Shown: positions 16,710 to 25,665 of the stretch, one piece after another | Numbering within the stretch: the stretch's first letter is position 1 | Layout of the letters: every line of letters starts with the position of its first letter | Source of the DNA: Novosphingobium sp049354825 | Lineage (GTDB): Bacteria > Pseudomonadota > Alphaproteobacteria > Sphingomonadales > Sphingomonadaceae | DNA length: 64,000 nucleotides | Assembly (NCBI RefSeq): GCF_049354825.1 | Contig: NZ_CP186480.1 | Location: 1,488,001-1,552,000 of the forward strand | Direction: 5' to 3' | Made by a program: the position numbers and the translations under genes | Notes under the pieces: model-generated | The model's database searches: none | What the model saw: only the letters and a program-made list of their open reading frames with translations | What the model was told of the DNA's origin: nothing

Positions 16710-17482
16710 TGGCCATCTCGTTCGACCTGATCGGCAAGGCCGCGCTCGTCACCGGCGCCAACACCGGCATCGGGCAGGCCATCGCCATTGCTCTGGCCCA
16801 GGCCGGTGCCGATGTCGCGGTCGCCGGCCGCAGCGAGCCGACCGAGACGCTCGCCGCGCTGAAAGCGATCGGGCGCAAGGTGGTCAACATCGCGGCCGAC
16901 CTGTCCTCGATCCAGCCGGTCCAGCGCGTGACCGACGAGGCGGTGGACGGGCTCGGCCGGCTCGACATCCTGGTCAACAACGCCGGGATCATCCGCCGCG
17001 ACGACCTCCTCGACTTTACCGAGGCGGACTGGGACGCGGTCATCGACACGAACCTGAAATCGCTGTTCTTCCTCAGCCAGGCGGCCGCGCGCCACATGGC
17101 AGCGCGGGCGGCGGACGGGGACCAGAGCCGCGGCAAGATCGTCAACATCGCCTCGCTTCTGAGCTTCCAGGGCGGCATCCGCGTGCCAAGCTACGCCGCC
17201 GCGAAGTCGGGCGTGGCGGGCGTGACCCGCGCGATGGCGAACGAGCTTGCCGCCCGCGGCATCCAGGTCAACGCCATCGCTCCGGGCTACATCGCCACGA
17301 ACAACACCGCGGCGCTGCAGGGCGACGAAACCCGCAACCGCCAGATTCTCGAGCGTATTCCCGCCGGCCGCTGGGGCCGGCCCGAGGATATCGCCGGAAC
17401 CGCCGTGTACTTGTCCTCGCCCGCCGCCGACTACGTTACCGGCCAGATCTTGGCGGTCGACGGCGGCTGGCTGGCGCGCTAG
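16709..17482 (+). CDS. kduD: 2-dehydro-3-deoxy-D-gluconate 5-dehydrogenase (SDR)
   Basis: KduD reduces 2,5-diketo-3-deoxygluconate to 2-keto-3-deoxygluconate with NADH. It is a classical short-chain dehydrogenase of 257 residues: TGANTGIG cofactor loop, LVNNAGII, catalytic Ser in NIASLLSFQ, and YAAAKSG (Tyr-x3-Lys). It ends TGQILAVDGGW as in the family. The GTG start overlaps the kduI stop by one base (TAGTG), indicating coupled translation. The kduI-kduD-kdgK order forms a complete catabolic block from unsaturated uronate to 2-keto-3-deoxy-6-phosphogluconate. Confidence 0.94.
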   Translation: MAISFDLIGKAALVTGANTGIGQAIAIALAQAGADVAVAGRSEPTETLAALKAIGRKVVNIAADLSSIQPVQRVTDEAVDGLGRLDILVNNAGIIRRDDLLDFTEADWDAVIDTNLKSLFFLSQAAARHMAARAADGDQSRGKIVNIASLLSFQGGIRVPSYAAAKSGVAGVTRAMANELAARGIQVNAIAPGYIATNNTAALQGDETRNRQILERIPAGRWGRPEDIAGTAVYLSSPAADYVTGQILAVDGGWLAR

Positions 17483-17491
17483 CCAGCGGCG

Positions 17492-18517
17492 ATGACTTCC
17501 GCGATCACGGGCGCGCCGATTGTCTGCTTCGGCGAACTGCTGTTCCGGCTGACCCCGCCGGCGTCGCAACTGATGGTCCAGGCCGATACGCTCGACCTTG
17601 CGGTCGGCGGCGCGGAAGCCAACGTCGCCGCGGCGCTGGCATCGCTTGGCCACCCGGTCCGTTTTGCCGGACTGGTGGCGGATAATGCGCTGGGTGACCG
17701 GGCGGTGGCCGCGCTGCGCGGCGCCGGGGTCGACACCCACTTCCTTGCCCGCGCGCCCGGCCGGATGGGGCTCTATTTCATGGAGTCCGGATCGGGCCCG
17801 CGCCCGTCGCACATCACTTACGACCGCGCCGGCAGCGCCTTTGCCGAGGCGGCGGCGGACGGCATCGATTTCACCGGCGCGCTAGACGGCGCGCGGCTGC
17901 TGCATTGCGGCGGGATCACCCCTGCACTTGGCCCGAACGGCATCGATCTGGCGCGCGCGGCGATGGCGGCGGCGGCGGCGGCCGGCGTGCCGGTCTGCTT
18001 CGACGGCAATTACCGCGGCCAGTTGTGGAGCGCCTGGAACAGCGACCCGCGCACGGTGCTGGCCGAGCTTGTCGGCGGAGCCACCATCCTGATCGGCAAT
18101 CACCGCGACATCTCGCTGCTGCTGGGCAAGACCTTTTCGGGCGACGGCGAAGATCGCCGGCGCGAGGCGGCCGAGGCGGCCTTTGCGGCGTTTTCGCGGC
18201 TTGAGGTCATCGCCTCGACCGCGCGCCATCTCGTTACCTCGGATCATCACCGCGTCGCGGCGCGGGTCGACCTGCGCGGGGGCGGGTACCAGAGCGAGGA
18301 GATCGCCATCACCGGCATTGTCGAGCGGATCGGAACCGGCGATGCCTTTGCCGCCGGTGTGATAGACGCCTGGGCCCGCGGCGGTGACGCGCGCGCCATG
18401 GCCGAAAACGGGCTCGCCCTGTCTGCGCTCAAGCACACGATCCCGGGCGACATGTGCCTGGCGGGTCGTGCCGCGCTCGACGGGTTCTCGGCGCTGGGCG
18501 GCGATGTCCGGCGCTGA
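17492..18517 (+). CDS. kdgK: 2-keto-3-deoxygluconate kinase (PfkB family)
   Basis: KdgK phosphorylates 2-keto-3-deoxygluconate to the Entner-Doudoroff intermediate. It is a ribokinase-fold protein of 341 residues with an N-terminal VCFGELLFRL, the substrate glycine loop VGGAEANVAAALASLG, VCFDGNYRGQLW in the sugar-binding region, and the catalytic anion-hole motif GTGDAFAAG near the C-terminus. It begins 9 bases after kduD. Its last 14 bases overlap the start of the following esterase gene, so the operon continues. No KDPG aldolase gene is in the window; the core Entner-Doudoroff pathway presumably supplies it. Confidence 0.93.
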   Translation: MTSAITGAPIVCFGELLFRLTPPASQLMVQADTLDLAVGGAEANVAAALASLGHPVRFAGLVADNALGDRAVAALRGAGVDTHFLARAPGRMGLYFMESGSGPRPSHITYDRAGSAFAEAAADGIDFTGALDGARLLHCGGITPALGPNGIDLARAAMAAAAAAGVPVCFDGNYRGQLWSAWNSDPRTVLAELVGGATILIGNHRDISLLLGKTFSGDGEDRRREAAEAAFAAFSRLEVIASTARHLVTSDHHRVAARVDLRGGGYQSEEIAITGIVERIGTGDAFAAGVIDAWARGGDARAMAENGLALSALKHTIPGDMCLAGRAALDGFSALGGDVRR

Positions 18518-20063
18518 GGCGCTGACACGCCGCGCGTTGCTGCGCGGCAGCGCGGCCGCCTCGGTTATTGCGGCCACCCCCGCCTTCGCGCGGATACCCG
18601 AAGCCGATCCGGTTGCCGGGCCCTTCACCGGTCTGCGCGAGGACGGCGTCGCTGCTTTCAAGGGTATCCGCTACGCCCGCGCGGCGCGTTTCGCGCCGCC
18701 GGTGCTCGAACCGCTGCCCACCCAGCGCACCGCAGCCCGCGCCTTCGGCCCGGCAGCTCCACAGCGCGGCCTGGCGGACACGCGCCAGGACGAGGATTGC
18801 CAGACGCTGGCGGTGTGGACGCCGGGCGCCGATCCGCGCGCGCGCCGCGCGGTCATGGTCTACTTTCACGGCGGCGCCTATTCGGGCGGCACCTCGTTCG
18901 ATCCGCTGACCTACGGCGGCAAGCTGGCGGCGGCCCAGAATGTGGTGGTGGTGACGGTCAACCACAGGCTCAACGCCTTCGGCTATGCCTGGCTCAAGCC
19001 CTTCGGCAGCCGCTATGCCGACAGCGGCAACCTGGGCCAGCTCGACCTCATCGCCGCACTGCAGTGGGTCCGCGCCAACATCGCGCTGTTCGGCGGCGAC
19101 CCGGCGCGCATCATGGTGTTCGGCCAGTCGGGCGGCGGCGCCAAGATCGCCACCCTGATGGCGATGCCCGCGGCCAAGGGGCTGTTCCACGCCGCCGCGA
19201 CGATGAGCGGCCAGCAAGTCGTGGCCAGCGGGCCGGGTCACGCGCTGGCCCGAACGCAGGCATTCATGGCCGCGCTGAAGCTGGCCCCGGGCGATGTCGA
19301 GGCGCTGCGCGCGCTCCCGGCCGAAGCGCTGGTCGATGCGCTTGGCGCGGCCGATCCGGTCCAGGGCGGGCCGGTCTATTTCGGCCCCGTACTCGACATG
19401 ATCAACCTGCCGCGGCACCCTTTCTGGCCGGACGCGGCGCCGCAATCGCTGGCAATTCCCATGATCCTGGGCAACGTCCACGATGAGACGCGTGCCTTCA
19501 TCGATCCGCGGGGGCCCAAGCTTGCCGGGCTGACATGGGACAACCTGCCCGCCCGCATCGCGCCCGAGATCAAGATCGACCTAGACCCGCGCTGGATGGT
19601 TGACCGCTACCGCGCCCGCTATCCCGACTGGAGCGCCGAGCGCGTTTTCTATGCCGCGACCACGGCGGGGCGGTCCTGGCCCGGACAAGTGATCGAAGCC
19701 GACGCCCGCGCGGCCGCCGGGGCCGTGAAGACCTGGGTCTACCAGCTCGACCGCAAGAGCCCGCTCGATCCGCTGCGCGGTGCCGCACATACCGACGATA
19801 TTCCCTACGTATTCGGCACGCTGGACGCGCCCGGCAGCAAGTCGGGCACCGCTGCCGGTGCGCGGGCCGCGCGCGATACCCTGCAACCCGCCTTTGCCGG
19901 CCTGGCCAAGGCGGGCCGCCCCGGGCTGGCACGCTGGACGCCTTACCGGCTGCCCGCGCGCGCCACCCTTGTAGTCGACGACGTCAGCCGCGTCGTGGAC
20001 GATCCGCGCCGGTGGGAACGCGAATTGTGGTCGATCGCGCCGTACGTCCAGCCGGGATCCTGA
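18504..20063 (+). CDS. Tat-exported carboxylesterase type B family protein
   Basis: A carboxylesterase/lipase-family alpha/beta hydrolase of 519 residues. The N-terminus is TRRALLRGSAAASVIAATPAFA, a twin-arginine signal. The oxyanion region is VYFHGGAYSGGTS, the nucleophile elbow is FGQSGGGAK, a likely acidic residue lies in NVHDETRAFID, and HTDDIPYVFG matches the catalytic-His block of the family. The elbow GQSGG differs from the usual GESAG. Coding begins inside kdgK. Within a pectin operon it probably removes acyl or feruloyl groups from pectic oligosaccharides in the periplasm; the precise ester is unknown. Confidence 0.88.
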   Translation: MSGAEALTRRALLRGSAAASVIAATPAFARIPEADPVAGPFTGLREDGVAAFKGIRYARAARFAPPVLEPLPTQRTAARAFGPAAPQRGLADTRQDEDCQTLAVWTPGADPRARRAVMVYFHGGAYSGGTSFDPLTYGGKLAAAQNVVVVTVNHRLNAFGYAWLKPFGSRYADSGNLGQLDLIAALQWVRANIALFGGDPARIMVFGQSGGGAKIATLMAMPAAKGLFHAAATMSGQQVVASGPGHALARTQAFMAALKLAPGDVEALRALPAEALVDALGAADPVQGGPVYFGPVLDMINLPRHPFWPDAAPQSLAIPMILGNVHDETRAFIDPRGPKLAGLTWDNLPARIAPEIKIDLDPRWMVDRYRARYPDWSAERVFYAATTAGRSWPGQVIEADARAAAGAVKTWVYQLDRKSPLDPLRGAAHTDDIPYVFGTLDAPGSKSGTAAGARAARDTLQPAFAGLAKAGRPGLARWTPYRLPARATLVVDDVSRVVDDPRRWERELWSIAPYVQPGS

Positions 20064-20070
20064 GCGGCGC

Positions 20071-21456
20071 CTAAGGCTTGGGGCTTTCGCGCATGGCGGC
20101 GTCGCGGGTGCTGAGATGCTCCTGCGGTCCGGTCTTGTCGCCGGGATAGACCCCCGATTTCGGCGTCATCGTCGCCAGGTCCCAGGCGGCGGGGTCGAAA
20201 TCGGCGCGCGTCGAGGCGATCTTGGGATAGCCCGGGCCGACCTGGTGCTCATCGTCGATGATGTCGCCGCGCCCTTCGGCGACGAAGAACAGGACGCGAA
20301 TCTCGTCGGCGGACCGATCCCAGGGGCGCGCGCCGGCGGTCTGCAACACGCTAGTCTCGACGTCCTGCGAAGGCAGTACGCCGTAGCCGCCAAGGCTGGC
20401 CAGCGGCGCCTTGGCCGCGATCAGCCTGGCCTTCGTCTCGCCATAGCGGCCGAACTCGGGCAGCGGGTTGCCGTGGCGGTCGACCGCGCGGTTGTCGCGG
20501 CCGTAGAATTCCAGGTCGCCGTCGCCGCCCAGCATCAGGAAGGGCAGACCGGCATCGGTGTTGTTGCCGCCGCGCATGATGTTGCCCACCGCGGTGATCT
20601 GGCCGGTCACGTAAGGATGGCCGGTCCACTCAAGGTTCATCAGGTTGTAGTGCACCGCGCGGTGGCCGGGGTTGTAGATCAGGTTGTTGATCATCAGCAC
20701 CTGGGCGCCGCCCTTCACCAGCGGCGAACGCTCGACGTTGTGGGCGAACAGGTTGCGGTAGAACACGATCCCGGTGGTGTTGTCGTGGATCAGCGAACCC
20801 TTGGAATGTTCGCCCTTCGGATGGCTGGCAAAGGCCAGTCCCTCGGCCGCGATATTATCGCGGAAAATCACGTTGTGGCTGGTGTGCTTGCGCCACTCGG
20901 TCACGTTGGCGCCATCGAAACGGGGGCCCGACGCGCTCATGTTCTCGTCCAGCGCCCAGAAGAAGCTGCAATGCTCGACCACGACGTTGTAGGCCGCGAC
21001 GGTGGAAAAGGCGTCGGCCTCCCAGCCCGAGAAGTGGCCCTGCCCGTCGGCGCCGGTCATCACGCGCAAGTGGCTCATGATGACATCATGGCCCTTGAGG
21101 TCGATCCCGCCGCGAACGATCGTGATCCCGGGCGATGGCGCGGTCTGGCCGGCGATCGTCAGATAGGGCTCGGTAATGGTCAGCGTATCGCGGCCGAGGT
21201 CGATCGCGCCGCCCACTTCGAACACCACGATGCGTGGCCCCTTGGCATCGATCGCGGCCTTGAGCGAACCGGGGCCGTCCTTGGCCAGCGTCGTCACCTT
21301 GATGATGCGTCCGCCGGCGCCGCCGCGAGTCGGATCGGCGGGGTGGGCTTCTGCCGCAGCAGGCGCGACGCCGGCCGCCCGGGCGGGCGCCGGCGCGGCG
21401 GCAACGCCGATCTGAAGGGCAAGGCAAAGCGCGAGTGCGCGGGCGGTTGCGGCCAT
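20071..21456 (-). CDS. Pectate lyase (right-handed beta-helix, PL1-like)
   Basis: An exported polysaccharide lyase of about 461 residues. The ATG at 21456 gives a signal peptide (MAATARALALCLALQIGV...ARA) and follows GGGAGAG. The mature start GGAGGRIIKVTTLAKDGPGSL is characteristic of the PL1 pectate lyase branch in which the beta-helix begins directly. Successive rungs are visible: DTLTITEPYLTIAGQTAP, DVIMSHLRVMTG, NVVVEHCSFFWALDE, NVIFRDNI, GIVFYRNLF. It cleaves de-esterified polygalacturonate by beta-elimination, producing the unsaturated ends that KduI/KduD consume. It has its own operator (site 4) 59 bases upstream of the start. Confidence 0.88.
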   Translation of the reverse strand: MAATARALALCLALQIGVAAAPAPARAAGVAPAAAEAHPADPTRGGAGGRIIKVTTLAKDGPGSLKAAIDAKGPRIVVFEVGGAIDLGRDTLTITEPYLTIAGQTAPSPGITIVRGGIDLKGHDVIMSHLRVMTGADGQGHFSGWEADAFSTVAAYNVVVEHCSFFWALDENMSASGPRFDGANVTEWRKHTSHNVIFRDNIAAEGLAFASHPKGEHSKGSLIHDNTTGIVFYRNLFAHNVERSPLVKGGAQVLMINNLIYNPGHRAVHYNLMNLEWTGHPYVTGQITAVGNIMRGGNNTDAGLPFLMLGGDGDLEFYGRDNRAVDRHGNPLPEFGRYGETKARLIAAKAPLASLGGYGVLPSQDVETSVLQTAGARPWDRSADEIRVLFFVAEGRGDIIDDEHQVGPGYPKIASTRADFDPAAWDLATMTPKSGVYPGDKTGPQEHLSTRDAAMRESPKP

Positions 21457-21514
21457 GGTTTTCTCTCCCGTTTTCCCGTTCTTGACAGAGCCGCGCTGGA
21501 CGGGCAATAAAAAA

Positions 21515-21529
21515 TGACACCGGTTACCT
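21515..21529. promoter_or_regulatory. LacI-family operator, site 4 (pectate lyase promoter)
   Basis: TGACACCGGTTACCT, matching site 3 except for the last base. It lies in the divergent 251-base region between the pectate lyase gene and the TonB-dependent receptor gene. Confidence 0.8.
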
Positions 21530-21661
21530 CAGACGCCAATCGGCTACTGCGGAAAGATCGGGGAGCGGATCGGCAAGAGCCGGCCCGCAAGGTCCGAAAC
21601 GTCGGACCGACGGGAGAAGAGGTGCGCGAGGGGCAGGTCCCAGGACGGTTACGCGTATCTT

Positions 21662-21675
21662 TGACACCGGTATCA
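21662..21675. promoter_or_regulatory. LacI-family operator, site 5 (TonB receptor promoter)
   Basis: TGACACCGGTATCA. It is the most symmetric of the five sites (TGAyACCGGTrTCA). It is placed 33 bases upstream of the receptor ATG, where bound repressor would block transcription. Confidence 0.8.
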
Positions 21676-21707
21676 AATCGGGCGCCGTTGGCGCCGAGGG
21701 AGGAACC

Positions 21708-24632
21708 ATGGCCAAGACTCGTTCGCGCTCAGCATTCAGGATCGCCCTTGCAGCCGGGACGGCGCTGCTGCCGCTGGCGGCCCACGCGCAGGATGCCGCC
21801 AGCCCCCCCGCGGCCGCCACGGCGCAAGCCAGCGACGACGCCGCCGCGCAGGCCGACGCCATCGTCGTGACCGGTTTCCGCCAGAGCCTTCAGGCCGCAC
21901 TCAACGTCAAGAAGCAGTCGGTCGCCGCGGTCGATGCCATCGTCGCCGAGGACATCGCCAAGTTCCCCGACCAGAACCTGGCCGAATCGCTGCAGCGCAT
22001 CCCCGGCATCTCGATCCAGCGCGACGCTGGCGAGGGCCGCGCCATCACCGTGCGCGGGCTTGGCGCCCAGTTCACGCGCGTGCGGCTGAACGGGCTGGAA
22101 ACCGTCGCCACGTCGACCGACGGGGCCAGCTCGAACCGTGACCGCGCGTTCGACTTCAACGTCTTCGCCTCCGAGCTGTTCAGCTCGATCGTCGTCCACA
22201 AGACTGCCGAGGCCAGTCTCGACGAAGGGTCGCTCGGCGCGGTGGTGGATCTCAACACCGGCAATCCGCTGGCGGGCAAGAGCGGCCTGCACGGCGCGCT
22301 GTCTGCGATCGGCAGCTATAACGACCTGTCGCGCGACCTGGGTCCGCGCCTGGCCGGCCTGCTGAGCTGGAAGAACGATGCCGGCACACTGGGCGTGGCG
22401 GTTTCGGCGGCCTATTCGAAGACCAACACGCTGGAGCTGGGCAACAACTCGGTTCGCTGGGCGCAGGCGCGTTTCGACAGCGTCAACGGCACGCCGTGCT
22501 TCTACAACACCACCGGCAGCATTGCCGGCGGCAACCTGGTCTACACCACCCCGCGCACCAACAGCGGCGGCACGTACAAGCCGAGCGCAACCTGCGATGC
22601 CGCCACGCTGGCCTTCCACCCGCGCATCCCGCGCTACGGCGAGATCGAGCATCGCCGCGACCGCCTGGGCCTCACCGGCTCGATCCAGTTCGCGCCGACC
22701 GACGCCACCAAGATCAGCATCGACGGTCTGTTCTCGCGCTTCAAGGAAGACCGCGAGGAGAAGTGGGGCGAGGTGCTGCTGCGTTCGAACGAGCGCGCGA
22801 TCGACGTGGTGAACCCGGTCTACGACGGCAACAACAATCTCATTTCCGCGACGCTCAACGACGTTTACGTCCGCACCGAGCATTACCTGCGCAAGAGCTC
22901 GACCGATTTCTACCAGATCGGCGGCACCTGGGACCAGGACGTCACCGATACGTTCCGCTTCACCCTGCTGGGCGGCGCGTCGAAATCCAATGCTGACATC
23001 CCGGTCGAGACGACGGTGGTCTTCGACGACCGCGACGCACAGGGCTACAAGTACGACTATACCGACATGAAGAGCCCGCTGCTCACCTTCGGCACCAGCG
23101 TCACCGATCCGGCCAACTTCCAGCTGGCGGAAATCCGCGACCGTCCCTCGAACGTCACCAACCGCTTCAAGACCGCGCAGCTGCGCACCGAGTGGGACGC
23201 GGCCGAGGGCTTCACGATCAGGGCAGGCGCGATGTGGCGCCGGTTCAACTTTGATTCGGTTGCCTTCACGCGCGACACCACGGTGTGCGGCAACGGCGGC
23301 ACCAGCCTGGTGACCAGCACGTCGGGCACGATCGCCTGTTCCGCCACCAGCGTGTTCGGGCCGACCGCGGTCTACGGGTTCCCGGTCACCGCATCGCTGG
23401 CCGACCTGTTCACGCTGGGCAAGGCGGGCCAGCCGACCGGCACGACCACGCAGTGGCTGATCCCCAACCTTCCGGCGGCAACCGCCTTCACGCAGCTCTA
23501 CAGCCGGACCGCCGCGCCCGACACCGGCAATACCCGCGCGGTCCAGGAAACGACCAAGGGCGGCTATCTGCAGTTCGATGCCAAGGGCAGCCTTGGCGGG
23601 CTGGACTACGCGGCCAATGCCGGCATCCGCTACGTCAAGACCGACCAGCGTTCCACCGGCGTGCTCAGCGGCTCGACCGTGACCGTCAACCGCAGCTACG
23701 ACGACTGGCTGCCGTCGATGAACATCGCGCTATTCCCCGCGCACGACGTGATCGTGCGCGGCGCGGTGGCCAAGGTCATCACCCGCCCGACGCTGGGCAA
23801 CCTGACGCCCGGCGGTACGATCGACGGGTTCAACTACCGCATCAGCTATGGCAATCCGCAGCTCGATCCCTACCGCGCGACCAATTTCGACCTTGGTATC
23901 GAGTGGTACTTTGCGCCGCAGGCGATCCTGTCCATCGCCGGTTTCGTGAAGAAGGTCGAAAGCTTCCCGGTCAGCCAGGCGTTCACCGCCTCGTTCGCAT
24001 CGACCGGCCTGCCGAAGGAAGCGCTGCCGCCGTCCTCGCCGGCGTTCATCAACTTCGATCCCAACCAGCAATACACCATCACCGCCAACGTCAACGGTTC
24101 GGGCGCCACGCTCAAGGGCGTCGAACTGGCGGCGCAGATCCCGTTCAAGACCTTCGTCGGCGGCGTGCTGGGCAATTTCGGCATCCTGGCCAACGCCACC
24201 TTCATCAGCTCGGACGCGAACTACAACGTGCAAGGGCCGATCACATCGGCCTTCGTGGCAAGCACCGGCGCGCTGGGGCCGCTCAACAACACGACCCGGA
24301 CCGCCACGCTGTTCGGCGTTTCGAAGAGCGCCTACAACGGCACGCTGTACTATGACGACGGGCGATTCAGCGCGCGCGCCTCGGCCAGCTATCGCAGCCG
24401 CTACATCGATGCCAACTCGGGCACCGGCAACGTCTTCGAGGGGTACGGCGCGACCTGGAACGTCGATGCCTCGATGCGCTACAAGGTCAGCGAGTTCCTG
24501 GAGCTGTCGGTAGAGGGCAACAACCTGCTCGACACCTACCGCTATCGCTACACCGACTTCGATGCCGACCGGAACTACGAGAACAACCACTTCGGCCGGA
24601 CCATCCTGTTCGGCGCACGACTGAAGCTGTGA
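21708..24632 (+). CDS. TonB-dependent receptor for pectic oligosaccharides
   Basis: An outer-membrane receptor of 974 residues. A signal peptide (about residues 1-27, ending AHAQ) precedes the TonB box region (ADAIVVTGFRQSLQ). The plug domain follows, with DQNLAESLQRIPGISIQRD and GEGRAITVRGLGAQFTRVRLNG. The long barrel ends FGRTILFGARLKL with the expected terminal hydrophobic/aromatic strand. The plug variant is the large Caulobacter/sphingomonad type used for plant glycans rather than siderophores. A GGAGG ribosome site precedes the ATG. It has operator site 5 upstream and is followed after 16 bases by hydrolase genes. Pectic substrate is inferred from context. Confidence 0.92.
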   Translation: MAKTRSRSAFRIALAAGTALLPLAAHAQDAASPPAAATAQASDDAAAQADAIVVTGFRQSLQAALNVKKQSVAAVDAIVAEDIAKFPDQNLAESLQRIPGISIQRDAGEGRAITVRGLGAQFTRVRLNGLETVATSTDGASSNRDRAFDFNVFASELFSSIVVHKTAEASLDEGSLGAVVDLNTGNPLAGKSGLHGALSAIGSYNDLSRDLGPRLAGLLSWKNDAGTLGVAVSAAYSKTNTLELGNNSVRWAQARFDSVNGTPCFYNTTGSIAGGNLVYTTPRTNSGGTYKPSATCDAATLAFHPRIPRYGEIEHRRDRLGLTGSIQFAPTDATKISIDGLFSRFKEDREEKWGEVLLRSNERAIDVVNPVYDGNNNLISATLNDVYVRTEHYLRKSSTDFYQIGGTWDQDVTDTFRFTLLGGASKSNADIPVETTVVFDDRDAQGYKYDYTDMKSPLLTFGTSVTDPANFQLAEIRDRPSNVTNRFKTAQLRTEWDAAEGFTIRAGAMWRRFNFDSVAFTRDTTVCGNGGTSLVTSTSGTIACSATSVFGPTAVYGFPVTASLADLFTLGKAGQPTGTTTQWLIPNLPAATAFTQLYSRTAAPDTGNTRAVQETTKGGYLQFDAKGSLGGLDYAANAGIRYVKTDQRSTGVLSGSTVTVNRSYDDWLPSMNIALFPAHDVIVRGAVAKVITRPTLGNLTPGGTIDGFNYRISYGNPQLDPYRATNFDLGIEWYFAPQAILSIAGFVKKVESFPVSQAFTASFASTGLPKEALPPSSPAFINFDPNQQYTITANVNGSGATLKGVELAAQIPFKTFVGGVLGNFGILANATFISSDANYNVQGPITSAFVASTGALGPLNNTTRTATLFGVSKSAYNGTLYYDDGRFSARASASYRSRYIDANSGTGNVFEGYGATWNVDASMRYKVSEFLELSVEGNNLLDTYRYRYTDFDADRNYENNHFGRTILFGARLKL

Positions 24633-24648
24633 GGGGGCGGCCCGTGGC

Positions 24649-25665
24649 ATGACAATCGATCGCCGATCGCTGCTTGCCACGGGCGTCACAGGTGTGCTGG
24701 CGGCCGGGGCTGCCTTGCCCGCCGGGGCCCGCGCGCAGACCGCGCCACCGGTCGCTGCCGGCAAGTCACAGCCGCCGGGCCTGCCGCAGCCGACTGAAAC
24801 GATCGACTTGTGGCCGGCGGGCGCCCCCGGCAAACCGGCCAGGCCCCTGGCAGAAACTGTCGACGAGCGGTCGACAGACAGCCTGGTGACCGACCGTGCG
24901 GTCTACGGCATCACGCGTCCGCGCATGGCGGTGTTCCGGCCCGACCGTCCCAACGGGGCGGCGGTGCTGCTGACGCCGGGGGGCGGCTACAAGTGGGTCG
25001 TGGTCGACAAGGAAGGCTACGAGATGGCGCGCTGGCTGGCGGCGCGCGGCTTCACCGCTTTCGTCCTGTTCTACCGCCTGCCGGGCGAAGGATGGGCCAG
25101 CGGACCCGATACACCGCTGGCCGACGCGCAGCGCGCGATGCGCCTGATCCGCCACCGCGCCCGCGATTTCGCCATCGCGCCGGAACGGGTCGCGGCGATG
25201 GGCTTTTCCGCGGGAGGACACGTTTGCGCCGATCTGGCCGCGCGCTTCGCGGCGCCGGTCTATGCGCCGGTTGATGCCGCCGACAAATTGTCGGCCCGCC
25301 CGCACAGCGCAGCGCCGGTCTATCCGGTGGTCAGCATGGATCCGGCGATCGCCCATCCCGGCTCGCGCACGCTGCTGCTCGGCGCCTCGCCCAGCGCAGA
25401 GGGCGAGGCCGCGCATTCGCCCGATCGCAACGTGCCGGTCGACGCGCCGCCGCATTTCCTGCTTCATGCCGAGGATGACGACGTCGTGCCGGTCGACAAC
25501 ACGCTGCGCCTTCATGCCGCATTGCGCGCGCGCAAGGTGCCGGTCGAGATGCACCTGTTCGCCAATGGCGGGCACGGTTTCGGGCTGCGCAAGACCGTGG
25601 GCAAGCCGGTCGAGGCTTGGCCCGAACTCTGGCGTGCCTGGGCCGGAACGGTCGGGCTGGGTTGA
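24649..25665 (+). CDS. Exported alpha/beta hydrolase (probable pectic acetyl/acyl esterase)
   Basis: A protein of 338 residues with a DRRSLLATGVTGVLAAGAAL N-terminus, consistent with Tat or Sec export. The alpha/beta-hydrolase core shows LLTPGGGYKWVV (oxyanion loop), nucleophile elbow GFSAGGH, an acidic residue in LHAEDDDVVPV and catalytic His in GGHGFGL. This layout is shared with BD-FAE-like acetyl-xylan and rhamnogalacturonan acetylesterases. It follows the receptor gene by 16 bases, and its stop overlaps the next start (TGATG). The exact ester removed is unknown; de-acetylation of pectic fragments is the best guess from context. Confidence 0.85.
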   Translation: MTIDRRSLLATGVTGVLAAGAALPAGARAQTAPPVAAGKSQPPGLPQPTETIDLWPAGAPGKPARPLAETVDERSTDSLVTDRAVYGITRPRMAVFRPDRPNGAAVLLTPGGGYKWVVVDKEGYEMARWLAARGFTAFVLFYRLPGEGWASGPDTPLADAQRAMRLIRHRARDFAIAPERVAAMGFSAGGHVCADLAARFAAPVYAPVDAADKLSARPHSAAPVYPVVSMDPAIAHPGSRTLLLGASPSAEGEAAHSPDRNVPVDAPPHFLLHAEDDDVVPVDNTLRLHAALRARKVPVEMHLFANGGHGFGLRKTVGKPVEAWPELWRAWAGTVGLG

